This document shows positions 35,330 through 45,763 of a stretch of 64,000 nt of DNA, piece by piece. Both the position numbers and the translations under genes were made by a program. How positions within the stretch are numbered: position 1 is the first letter of the stretch; each line of letters opens with the position of its first letter. The DNA is from Symsagittifera roscoffensis. Taxonomy: Eukaryota > Xenacoelomorpha > Acoela > Convolutidae. The stretch is taken from assembly GCF_963678635.1 (NCBI RefSeq), contig NC_087063.1:19613220-19677219 (forward strand), in the 5' to 3' direction. The notes beneath the pieces were generated by a model. The model had not been told where the DNA came from. It did not search any database and saw only the letters and a list, made by a program, of their open reading frames with translations.

Positions 35330-35660
35330 TTGAGCTACTTAGTAGGAAGGCTCGGGCAATCCGGGAACACATAGAAGAAGACCTCGGTGAGTGTATTAGG
35401 CAAATACACACTCACTTGAGAAGAAAAGTTGTTCCCTGCTCTCGTGCACTTGGAGCGTTCCGGGTGTGGGGGAGCTTTTTCATAGACTTTAGAAATTTTT
35501 CGATCAGAGGTTGCCTTGAGCTACTTAGTAGGACAGCTCGGGCAATCGCAGGACACCTAAAAAAAGACCTACATCGGTGGGTGTATTAGGCAAATACACA
35601 CTCACTTGAGAAGACTGTGTCCTGGGCTTCGTTCTTTCGGATCGTTCCGATTGAGGGGAA
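35330..35660 (+). repeat. Two-copy leader repeat with conserved hairpin
   Basis: A unit of about 190 bp starting TTGAGCTACTTAGTAGGA occurs twice (near 35,330 and 35,515). Each contains TGTATT-AGGCA-AATACA, flanked by GTGAG/CTCAC in the first copy, which would form a stable stem-loop in RNA. The flanks of the hairpin differ between copies while the hairpin itself is kept. Confidence 0.8.
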
Positions 35661-36086
35661 TCTTTTTCTTTAAGACTAAGTTTTATTGATCTGTTTCTGA
35701 GTCATCACTGCTTTTTACCAAAGATTGTTTGATTTTAACAGAGCAGTGACTTGATAAGAGTGTGGCGGTAAATTGATACGGACGAAAGGTCACTGTCACC
35801 TGTAGGATATTCTTATCTGATTATCAATTGTGTTTTGTGTATTGATTGTGAAAATTTTGTGATACTGTTATACTATACAACGGGGTTGAGTAAGCATTAT
35901 AGCAATACTGAGTAGGCCCTGTGTGTAACTTTAGCTGAGTCACTAATATTGTCATTGAGAAATCTAAGAGACATTTTTGATACTTACGAGATTGAAGATG
36001 CAGCGTTAAGCAGTTTAACTTGAACTTGTTTGCGATACGCGTACATCGCCATTAAATTATACGAATATTGTTATGTGTTACAAAGT

Positions 36087-36785
36087 ATGCAGCGTAGGGA
36101 CTCGTTAGGATCGACTACTGAGATTCCCAGGCTGAGCATGGGAAGCACGCGAAAAATTAAAACTAGGCGTAGCCCATCTTCGTTTAGCAGCGCTTCCGAC
36201 GTGTTTGCTGAAAACGAATCGACTAAAGGTCAAGCTGATCTTTCAGTGAGCGAAATGAAACTAAGGAGCGAGAAAAACCTCGATGGCGATCAAGGGCAGA
36301 GCGCCGAGGCCGCTCCCGCAAGCGAAACGCTTGTGGACCCCTTTGACGAAGGGGAACGGACGCTTATTTGACCCGACTTTGAGCCGAGCGAGGACCTCGA
36401 GCGTGAGGAAGTCGAGAGGACGGATGAGAACTCGGAGCGTTCCGAGATCGAGCCGCGAGAGGAAGTGTTATTCAGGGGAATGTCCAAATCGGAGACCAAG
36501 AGTCATAGGTGGAGAAGAAAATTTTCACATCCAGCTAATACCCACTCATCTCTGGCCAAGCAGAGCAACAACGCGATGATGTCGAGTATAAGCCCGAGTG
36601 AAGAACAACCGAGTTCGAAGGCCAAGAAAAGCTGGAAGTCTTTGTACGATGAGCGCATGGCGTCACTAAGAACTGAAGGTTTGTCTTCCAGTTATGACCA
36701 CCCGGAGATAACCCATCCAGCTGCAGCTGACCTCATCTTCTCTGGGGCTAACCCCACCATTGGGGGCAACTGGCGATATAAGTGA
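36087..36785 (+). pseudogene. Giant element Gag, N-terminal part
   Basis: The ATG at 36,087 is the first in a frame that runs to 36,785 apart from one TGA at 36,369-36,371. The product is Ser-, Glu- and Arg-rich with no recognised domain. Near 36,765 (GGGGGC) the frame shifts into the next gag segment, where DMFAGVMTGLDELRRDMSK continues a helical, charged protein. It probably forms the disordered N-terminal part of Gag. Confidence 0.6.
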
Positions 36786-36789
36786 CATG

Positions 36790-38211
36790 TTTGCTGGCGT
36801 AATGACTGGTCTGGATGAACTGAGACGGGACATGTCTAAAAGATTAGATCAAGTTGACGAGAGAGCTCACCAGGGTTGAGAGAATTTGAGAGATGAACTG
36901 ACGCATGTGAAGTCGCAGGCGAGGGTTGATCAGGCTCAATTGATTCGCAACACCGATCAATGCCTGGCGGAGAGCCTGGCACAGGCAAACAAGGAGTCAG
37001 AGGAAAGAGAGGCTAGGATGACAAGAGAGATCGAGCGATTGTTGAACGATCACGATAATTCTTACGCTCATTCGATGACTAGTCTGGAAAAAAGGTTAGA
37101 TGCCAAATCTGACCTAATGATGCTGAAGCTTGACGCGATCTTAAATGGGAGCAATCACGAGGAGTGTTCCAACCCAAGGGAGCGCTCACGCCATGCGAAT
37201 GATGGAGATGGTACGGGCAGCTATGCCAGGGCCCAGCAAATTTCGAGAAAGAACTACGAATCTAGGAATAGGGAGCGGCCCAGCGCAGCCCCCTCGAGGC
37301 CTAGCAGGACGAATCCAGCCCCGCCGGAAGCAGAAGCTACTCCGGAGACAAGGTTGCCCACTGTGTCACAAGTCAGGTCAATGCCAGATCTGACTACGGT
37401 CTGGCAGGACACAACGATGTATGCCTCGATGTTTGAACCTCTGAATAGATCCCTCGAAACATTCATCACCAAGCTCTCGAAGTCAACCGAGAGAGGAAAG
37501 AGGTCACGAAGGACATTGAAGAAGCCTAAATCATACAAAGACGAGTCAGACGGCTGCATTGATACTTGGATAGAGGTTATGAAGTTGCACTTTGAAGAAG
37601 AGAGTCTCTCAAAGAAACAGGAATGCAGCGCACTAACAAGCAACCTGGAGGGTACTGCCCTAAATTGTGTAATGGCGAAAAGAGCCAATGAGAGAGACAG
37701 CGCTCGTAAGATATTCGACATCCTGCTGAATCGTTTCGGCTCTGGAGTACAAGGGCACCAGGCTATGGTGAAGTTCGAAAAGAGGCGTCAAAGAGATGAC
37801 AAATCCATAGACAAATTTTTGGACGACCTTGAATTGCTTAGGAGGAGAAGCAATCCCGATGAGAGAATATCCGAGCGAAACTTGGCGATAGCTTCGAAGT
37901 TCATGGACGGAGTAAAAAGTGAGGAGTTTAAAACGATGTTAGCCACACACTTCACCTTGTCGCTTGACCAGGTACCCACGCCTGATGATTTGCGTATGAA
38001 GTCACGTGAATACTTGCTCATAAAACCAAGGGCGCAAAATCGTTACAGCAATTATGGCAACTACAGCGGAACGAACACTGGCGCGAGCTCCAGTTGGTAT
38101 AAGCCTCGCGACGACATGGATAAGAGGAGGTCATGTGCGAATTGTGGTTCGATGGACCATCATGTTTCCGCGTGTTCTGCTTACAAACAGAACATGAAGG
38201 CAATAGGCTAG
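36790..38211 (+). pseudogene. Giant element Gag capsid and first zinc knuckle
   Basis: Continuous frame except for TGA at 36,877-36,879. An N-terminal coiled-coil-like charged region is followed by a capsid-like domain (DTWIEVMKLHFEEE, LTSNLEGTALNCVM, KIFDILLNRFGSG, FLDDLELLRRRS), which resembles the retrotransposon Gag family that assembles the particle. At the end CANCGSMDHHVSAC is a C-x2-C-x4-H-x4-C zinc knuckle. TAG at 38,209-38,211 then interrupts, in frame with the next segment, which starts with a second knuckle. Confidence 0.82.
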
Positions 38212-40113
38212 TTTCTCGACGACGTCGATTTGACCGACGAGGATCAAGAAGAGTACTTTAGAGGGCTCATCATGAAATATGGGCCGAGGTGCTTCTTCTG
38301 TAACTTGGAGGGACACTTCAAGTCGGACTGCACTCAGTTTTGGGATGCACTGGCGGACGCGAAACACCCCCGCCACGAAGAGGCACTTTCAGGCGTCAAG
38401 GCCAGTCGAGCACGTCTAATGAACGAGGCCGAGTCTCGGAGAAAAGAGACGGCACCGAGCACCTTTACGACTAAGAAGGTGAAGACCTTGCCTGACGAGG
38501 TGGTAGCCTCGAACCTAGAGGCAGAGTCGGCCAGCCCACTCAAAGTAGATAATGGTTTGGCGGCAAGGACAGCGTTAAAGAATGTCAAACAGGAGCTAGC
38601 CACGAAAGAAGTGGAGCAATGGGTAAGGTCGGAACTGGGAAGCACGGATCTTCGGGAAAAGTTTAACATTCTGAGTAAAACGACGGAAGAAGAGGACAAA
38701 CAGGAACCCAGAAAGCAGGGACTAAAACTGAATGTCATATCTGGTAGAACTTTCGGAATGACGAAAGAAGGGACGAAGATAATGTCCATTATCTCAGTCG
38801 CAGGACACCAGGTGGTCAAGAACTTGAGTGAACCATCCGAGATTACACTAGTCCACCTGGACATTTATGCAGACTACCTGAGGGAGAAAGATCCCAAGCT
38901 GGACTCCAAGCTCACGACAGGAGGTCCAAGGCTGATGAGAGTGGATGGACATTACATAGAGGTCCATGGCCCATATCCGATTCTGATGAATATGGACGGC
39001 ATCAACATCTACACAAAAACTCACGTAACTGATGCGAGTGATCAGGTAGGCCGGATATATATTGACCAAGAAGAGCTGAAGGTGCGACGAATCGGACACA
39101 ATGCCATGCTTGAACAGGATGCGGTCCACATAGGTTGTGAAGCCGATCTGGCAGCACATGTGCTAGACGTGCAGGGCAGACAACTTTCAGTGAAAGGACT
39201 GTTAGACACGGGTGCAGTGGTCAGTGTCATGCCAGTCAAAACCTGGACTGACATGGGATTTGACAGGTCGGATCTGATACCGACAAACATCAGACTGGCA
39301 GCTGCCAATCAGGGAGCAATCTATGTGACAGGACGGACCCCTATCATATCAGTGCAGCTTGGGGGAAGACATCTTTGGATGAGCTTCGTGGTGGTGGAAA
39401 ATTTGGACGAATCCGATCAATTCATCCTGGGAAGGGACTTTGTACGCAACTTTGATGTCACGTTCGACCTCAATGACGGGTTGATCAGGATCAAAGATCC
39501 GGAGAGGAAGTATGAAAAGAAACCTCTTAATAAGATCGTAATAAACCAGGCTAAGGTGCCGATTTTTCTAGATCGGAAAGTGAGATTGAAACCAAACCAA
39601 GCCGTAGTAGCGACGTTTAGGATGAGGAACCTTAATGAACTCAGTAATGACAGACAGGTGTGCCTGGTACCAAATCCAAACAGTAAGATCTCGGCTATTT
39701 TAGGAAGAAGCTTCTCACTCACTCAGAGCGGTCTGTGTGTGAGTGTGTTGTTGAACACAGAAGCAACAACAGTGACAATACAGAGGGGAAAGAAACTTGG
39801 CTACGCATTGCCTCTGAACACAGACTTTCAGATTGTGGAGAACTGGAAAAAGTTTGATGTAACTAAATGTCCCTTGCATGCGAACCAAGAATGTATATTG
39901 AAGAGAGTAAATGAATTGAAATCTTCGAGGAAATTGTTTTCAATGAAGTCGGAAACAGATGATGAGTTGTCTAGTTGTTCCAACTTTCTCGAGAGACCGA
40001 CAGAAACAGAGTTAGCAGCGAATAAACCGGTCCTACCTGAGATAGAACATTTGAAGGGTAAAATATCAGACAAGGAACTAGATTCGCTCGTAGGAACTTT
40101 TTTCGAAACATAA
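38212..40113 (+). pseudogene. Giant element second zinc knuckle and aspartic protease
   Basis: In frame with the preceding segment past the TAG. CFFCNLEGHFKSDC (C-x2-C-x4-H-x4-C) lies near 38,290. After a linker of about 250 residues comes a retropepsin: LLDTGAVVSVMP (active-site DTG, near 39,200) and QFILGRDFV (the ILG motif, near 39,420). It would cleave the polyprotein. The frame then continues with a conserved-looking region up to a frameshift in the T run near 40,105, just before RT. Zinc knuckle and protease residues are intact. Confidence 0.9.
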
Positions 40114-41050
40114 GGCCGACATAGGTTGCTGTAATTTTGTAAAACACGAGATTGAGATAGAAGAGGGCTCGGTACCTCATAGGGAAGGGGCGAGAAGAAT
40201 GACCCCTCACAAGTCAGAAGCATGCAGGAAGGAAATCGAGATGTTAATGGAGTATGACATGATCGAGCCGTCGAAATCCCCGTGGGCTTGTGGCGTGGTC
40301 ATGGCAAAAAAGAAAGGGGACAACTCAGGTTTTGTTGTGATTTCCGCTATCTGAACGCAAGGACTATAAAGGACGCATACCCGATTCCCCGCATCGATGA
40401 GAGCCTATCCATGCTGGGAGACGCGAAGTTCTTCACGACGTTAGATTTGGGCTCTGCGTTCTGGCAAGTGCCACTCCGAAAGCAAGATCGTGAAAAAACG
40501 GGCTTCGCGTGCGAGCTGCGATTGTTCCAGTGGAAGAGGATGCCGTTCGGATTGTGCAACGCGACGGCAACATTCCAGCGACTGATGGCCCAGGCACTCA
40601 CGAGTGTGACAAAGAAATACGGGAACCTCATCATGTGTTACGTCGATGATGCCGTGATTGCAACGCCAACCCTAGAGGATCACATAGAGAGGTTAGATGA
40701 GGTGTTTACTTGCATGAAGCAGGCGGGATTGAAGTGTAAACCTCGAAGTGTGAAATCCTCAGAGACTCCATAAAGTATCTAGGCCGCCTGGTGGATAAGC
40801 ATGGAGTAAGACCAGATCCCGAAGCGCTCGAAGCTGCTTTGACCTGGAAGGCACCCAAGACAGATACACAACTGATGAGTTTTTTGGGGTTCGCTAACTA
40901 TTATCGGGAGTTCGTCAAGGAATACGCCGATAAAAAGTACCCCATGCAACACTTGATGAGAAACAAAGGCAAAATTTCACTTGGACTGATGAGGCACAAG
41001 TTTCATTTGAAAACATTAAACGTGAACTTTGCGAGGCACCACACCTCGGT
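40114..41050 (+). pseudogene. Giant element reverse transcriptase, multiply frameshifted
   Basis: RT blocks run in order across several frames: EPSKSPWACGVVMAKKK (about 40,270), LRFCCDFRYLNARTIKDAYP, TTLDLGSAFWQVPL with the first catalytic Asp, MPFGLCNATATFQ, and CYVDDAVIATP with the catalytic pair (near 40,640). Connection sequence with LGFANYYREFVKEYAD follows near 40,890. Frame changes occur near 40,105, 40,318, 40,737 and 40,972. The catalytic Asp residues are all preserved, so the damage looks recent or is partly sequencing error. Confidence 0.92.
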
Positions 41051-41623
41051 ATGCCAACAGAGAAGGGGATGTTTGTGTTAGACATGGATGCATCAGTGGT
41101 TGCGATATCAGGCATACTTCACCAGGAGCAAGAGTGGAACGGGAGAACGGTTCTCCATCCATTAGCCTACGGAAGTAAGGTCTTGAGCGATACCGAGATG
41201 AAGTATGGTGCACCGAAAGCAGAAATGTTCGCGGTAATCACTTTCGTGGAAAAATGAAGGGGCTACTTGGGGAGTGCTCCCTTCAAGTTGCGTGTGGATA
41301 ATCGTGCCCTTGCCTGGCTGAAAACCTATTCGATGGACCAAAGTTATATTGGTCGTTGGACCGTGCGCCTGGACGGATACCACATGATTATAGAGCACCG
41401 TACCCGTGACAAGCATCAAAATGCTGATAGCCTCAGTAAGAAGACAGAATTCTATGAGCGATTCGAAGAAAAGCAGGCTAACCAAGCGGAGGTCAAAGAC
41501 GGGTTTTCTTTCCTAGACAAGGAGACTTACGACAAACTACCACTAACTAGGTGGCTGGATAAGTCAGGGCACCCTATACCAGGACACCCTGAACTTCCAG
41601 TAGAAACGGCCGCGGAGATATAG
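41051..41623 (+). pseudogene. Giant element RNase H
   Basis: Frame with VLDMDASVVAISGIL, KYGAPKAEMFAVITF, RVDNRALAWLKTY and HQNADSLSKKTEF, supplying the four acidic residues of an RNase H. A single in-frame TGA at 41,255-41,257 lies between the second and third blocks. TAG at 41,621-41,623 ends the stretch, but the same frame reopens directly after it. Confidence 0.92.
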
Positions 41624-42382
41624 ATTTTAGCCAGAGGTGAACCCGTTCCGCTGGATCTGCTATGCCGATCCAATCTGGTACAGCAGGAGCTCACCAGGTT
41701 GGGTACAAACGGCATAGCTGTGCTAAATAGGACAGTGAGTGTGGCGCCGGACGTCATGGGGAAACTTAGTGACTTGCTGGATAGAGAAGTCGACAGACAT
41801 GATCGTGAATGGATGGAGACCATGCAGCGATTGACCATCACTGAGAAAACGGAGAATAGGCCAGGGATCGTTCGCGGTCGCGATGTGGAACGAGATTGCC
41901 GGTCGATAGTGAACCAGCTGGTGACCTCAATGGCGAAGGATGTTTTGTTGAGGACTTCGTTCACAGAACGTGGGAAATTGACCCCGGTCCAATTTACTGA
42001 GGAAGTCAGGGTCAAATCGAAATCCAGCTTCACGAGAAAAGTACATTTCAGGGATGCAAAAGAAGAGTACAATCCGAGCTCAGATTGCTCTTCCGGGGAC
42101 GAAACAATGTCCGGGGAGTCGGACACCTTCAGGCCCGTGCAGGACGATTTGTCCGGGGAGAGGTTGATGAGACCACCTAGGGACAGAAATTTGTCCGGGG
42201 AGTCGGATTCAAAGCAACCAATGGACAGAGTTTTGTCTGGGGAGTCGAGAAACATCACAGACAGATTGGAACATGATGATGCGGAATCATTCGGCTCAAG
42301 TGATGACTCGAGACCTCAGTCCTGGGACAATACATCCGAGACTACTTCCAATTCTGATGTATCGTAGATTGCGATTCATTCC
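41624..42382 (+). pseudogene. Pol linker with repeated SGES motif
   Basis: In frame with RNase H upstream and integrase downstream, bounded by TAG 41,621-41,623 and TAG 42,365-42,367. The first part is helical and charged (LLDREVDRHDREWMETMQ). The last third repeats an LSGES-type motif four times in an acidic, disordered-looking context. At DNA level these repeats are TGTCCGGGGAGT-type purine words matching the element's 3' polypurine tract. No enzymatic domain is recognised. Confidence 0.75.
42091..42247 (+). promoter_or_regulatory. Internal polypurine-tract-like motif cluster
   Basis: Close variants of TGTCCGGGGAGT start at about 42,109, 42,150, 42,192 and 42,234 (the last is TGTCTGGGGAGT), with a weaker TTCCGGGGAC at 42,091. 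Spacing is about 41-42 bp, that is 14 codons. The word immediately before the 3' LTR is TGTCCGGGGAGTA. Whether these act as internal plus-strand primers or only encode an acidic repeat is not known. Confidence 0.55.
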
Positions 42383-44467
42383 TTGTTGGTGGACTGGAAG
42401 CAGCGCGGGCTGGACAGAGAAATGCATCAGGATCCGGACAGAGACAGGTACACCTCCGACGAGGAGGGCACTGTGGTGGATAATGCCGCCGATGAGCTCG
42501 AGCTGATAGCAGTCTCGAAACGCCCAACCAGATTGCTGCCACATGGTACGGTCATCGGTACCAATCTGGAACCATCTGTGCAGGAAGCGACGCCTTTGAA
42601 GAAGATATGGTGTGTCAAGTTGATGGACGATGCCCATGCTCCGGATATAATGAGAGGGCAATTAAACGTGATAAAGACGTATCTGAACGCCAGATACCGA
42701 CTGTCGGATCTCCTAAGGGCTCAACGAAATGATAGAATGACGAGCAATCTGAAGAGATGGATTGAGAATGGAGCACCTGACAAAGGAGATTTGGAGGAGG
42801 ACAGCTACAAGATTTTAAAGCAGTTTTACATGAAGAGAAAAGATCTGCTGTACCTGAATAAAGACGGAACCGTAGCCTGTAAACGAAAAGAGGAGGACAA
42901 GGTCCTTTACAAGTACAATTCGATAATGTTACCACAGTTGTACCAGACTGAATTGCTCTTTCGTTCACATAATCAGATGGGCCATCAAAGAGTGGACAAA
43001 GTGTGCAACAGGATACAGAAACGATTCGAATGGCCTGGTTTGAAAAAAGCTTGTGAAAAGTGAATCTCTGCATGCTTGTCGTGTCAACAGGCAAAAGACC
43101 CCAGGAAACTAAGATTCCCTCTGCAGTCAATAGAATCATCGGGATTCAATGAAGTAGTGCAGATTGATCACCAAAAGATATGCATGACAGCCACGGGCTA
43201 CAATCAGGTGCTGGTAATGATTGACCATTTTACGAAATATGCAGAGGCAGCACACTGCATGACAGCATCAGCGGAAGAGACATGCGATCATCTGATAAAT
43301 GTATGGATAGCGAGGCACGGCTGCCCCATCACATTCCAATCGGACAATGGCAAATCATTCGTGGGTGATCTCACGAAGGAGTTAATGAAAAGGTCGCAGG
43401 TAGCACAGGCCCACTCGACCACTTATCACCCGCAAACGAATGGCCTAGTCGAGAGGCAGAATCGCACGCTAGTATCCATGTTGAGAGTTTATTGCTCACG
43501 CTACATGGATGACTGGGATAGACACTTGCCGCAAGTGATGGGTGCTTACAACAGCACAGAGCATTCCACCACGGGAATAAGTCCGCATATGATGCTAACG
43601 GGTCACGAAAAAGCGCTTCCGTTGACGTTTTTCTACCCTGAATATGAAGAGAAGAGAACAGCACCGCAAACGTACGTGCGGGATGTCATTAGAAGACAGC
43701 AGGACCTCAATGAATTATGCAGGAGGAACACGCAACAGGCGCAAATTAGACAGAAACGGAGGTTTGATGAAAGGACTGCCGATGCCAAAGCCTACTCAGT
43801 TGGCGATTACGTCTGGGTATTTCAAGAAGTGGTTCCATCAAAAGGGACCAAAAAATTATTAAAGAAATGGCGTGGCCTATTTCAAATAACAGAAGTGCAC
43901 CAAGGAGGTCGGTTTTATCGAAGAGCAGCTCATTACGAAAACATCAAACCGCACATTGCCTCATCAGAGGACTGGTGCATCCCAGCAGACATGCAAGAGG
44001 GAGACAATTTGATTGTGGATCCTGCTTGTGAGGTGAATGAAAGAGGCACTCGCGACAAAAACGACGGAAATGAGGTGGTGGATGATTGCGACCTACCACT
44101 GGACCTAGAGTTGACCGAGCGAGTAGAGGTGGATGACGCAACTCTACCTTATGCCGAAGAGGACTGGGACTGCCCAGAACAGACTGAAATTGACAAAGGA
44201 ATACAACCTGACTTTCCTCTCACCATGGAGACACGCCAGAGCAAGAGAGGAAGGGACAAGAAGAAGTACAACCCGTATGGCGAGGATTTCGTCATAGACA
44301 GGATAGTTTTAAGTGATATGATGGAGTCGCTGGTGGGATTGGATGAAGTAGCGGTGCCAAGGGAGATCGACTTGGTAAATTACATGGATCAAGATTGGAC
44401 GACGATCGCTCAGAACCAGAAGTTGAGTTCGAACCAGAGGTGGATCAGACTCATGAGCAAGAATTAA
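42383..44467 (+). pseudogene. Giant element integrase
   Basis: N-terminal HHCC region: HNQMGH and, after TGA at 43,061-43,063, CLSCQQAKD. Catalytic core: EVVQIDHQK (Asp), ITFQSDNGKSFVGD (Asp), TNGLVERQNRTLV (Glu), then HSTTGISPHMMLTG. A C-terminal SH3-like segment reads LLKKWRGLFQITEV. It inserts the cDNA into the genome. An acidic region follows and the frame ends at 44,467, overlapping the macro-domain frame by about 73 bp in the -1 phase. No canonical slippery heptamer is visible in the overlap, so an indel is the simpler explanation than programmed frameshifting. Confidence 0.92.
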
Positions 44468-45303
44468 CGAACCTGCGAGTGCTCGAATCGCTCCACGATC
44501 TGCCGACGGATCCTAAAGAGACAATCTTGACGATTCAGGATGTTGATAAAGACAGCATCAAATACGTCAGCCATGACAATACCGAGTCCAACTGGGTCGC
44601 TCCAGATGGCCCTCTACGCGTTCCGCAATCCAACCTCGATCTGCTCGACTTTGGGCGATCGACGGGGACGTCGATGGATATTTTTGTCCGGGAAGTGGGG
44701 GTAGGACTCACCCACACCGAAAATCTGATCATTAAAAAATTAAAATCGGCAAGAAAAACCGGAGAACTGGAGACGGAGGGCGAGAACGCTAAAAAACCAC
44801 CTTTTGGACGAATTTTTGAATCTTATTTTGACCTACCGAGCCATTATTCAAACAATATTGTCATAACGGACAGCGATTTCATACTCAGGGAACGTACATG
44901 CGCTATAGCGATAACCGAGGATGTAAGCTTCAAAACAGCACTAGCGGCTGATTTCAAAAGAGAGTATAGGAACATCAAGTTTTTATGCAAACAGAGGCCT
45001 GGTGTGGGAGGGATGATAGCGCTGCCCCCTGTTGCATCACAGATACCAGGTAAATATTTGTGTTTCCTGGTTACTAAGGCCACTGATAGGCAACACGTAG
45101 ATCCAGAGAGCTTGGTATTGGCCTTGACTCGACTTAGGGATTTTCTGGTTGAGAGAGGAGTGACCTCTCTCTCGTTGCCAGTATATGATCGTAATAGGGG
45201 AAAGCTACATCCGAGAGAGTTGTATGCCCTTGTACACGTGATATTTTCAGAAACTGAAATAGAAGTTTACTTACAAAAAAAGTACTATCTGAGCATATGC
45301 TAG
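44395..45303 (+). pseudogene. Macro-domain protein following integrase in giant element
   Basis: The 302-codon frame has no early ATG (it opens at a TTG), so it was probably the C-terminal part of Pol. Residues 1-135 are acidic and unrecognised. Residues 140-295 look like a macro domain of the TARG1/OARD1 type, a fold that binds ADP-ribose and in some members removes it from proteins or nucleic acids. Landmarks in family order are LAADFKREY, GVGGMIAL, CFLVTKATDR, LALTRLRDFLVERGV, SLSLPVYDR and IEVYL. The Lys of the VTK segment is kept. The GCGLD-type loop is replaced by YDRNRGKLHP, so the catalytic Asp may be missing. The call rests on motif pattern, not a search. Confidence 0.68.
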
Positions 45304-45763
45304 GAGTTGCATTCCGTGATAAGTGGTTTTTATTACGTTCACTTTATAGAGATTAGGATTGACTTAGGTTAGCTACTAGGGATTACGTTTTTAGGTAATA
45401 ATGTAGATATATGATGTTTATGTGTTATGTTACTGTTAGGGTATGTTTTATGTGATGTTTGTGTCCTGAAAGACCTGGAACATTCCAGGTATGGAAGATG
45501 TCAGTGCTCATTCGTGTTACCTCGACAAGGTTGAAGGTGGACGATCCACCTTGGTGCTAAGTTTTAAATCAGTAACGAAGAAAAATTTCAATAGATTGTT
45601 TTAAAGGAGAAAAATGTGAATGATGTTTTATCCTGAAAATGGGACCGCATGAAATGATGGTTTTAAGTCGTAACTTGTTTTCTAGATCTTGATTCATCAA
45701 TTCTTGTTTATTGAATCAAACAAACTTGAAGAAACTTCACGACATGAGAATCAACACGCAGAA
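45304..45763 (+). promoter_or_regulatory. Non-coding spacer with two perfect hairpins and a splice-acceptor-like site
   Basis: No ORF. ACCTGGAA-CA-TTCCAGGT (45,473-45,490) and AAGGTGGA-CGA-TCCACCTT (45,534-45,552) are perfect inverted repeats with 8-bp arms. TTGTTTTCTAG (about 45,676-45,686) resembles a 3' splice site some 80 bp before the next ATG. The spacer separates Pol plus macro domain from the downstream module, so it could serve expression of that module by splicing or an internal promoter. That is inference. Confidence 0.6.

Larger units (their letters stand above)
32968..36086 (+). other. Long leader of giant element (5' untranslated)
   Basis: About 3.1 kb between the 5' LTR and the first gag-like ATG, without a supported ORF. 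Around 33,230-33,370 it is A-rich. From about 33,050 to 35,140 it is studded with ACCCTCC and its complement, and 35,330-35,660 holds a two-copy structured repeat. Long leaders in retroelements can carry packaging, translation or regulatory signals; none is proven here. Confidence 0.7.

Noticed and set aside
43944..44141. Minus-strand ORFs throughout 36,000-54,600
   Set aside because: They are antisense shadows of plus-strand frames with clear gag-pol or paired-copy support.
44395..44467. Programmed -1 frameshift between integrase and macro-domain frames
   Set aside because: The phase fits -1, but no X-XXY-YYZ slippery heptamer is visible in the overlap; an indel is simpler in a copy with many other frameshifts.
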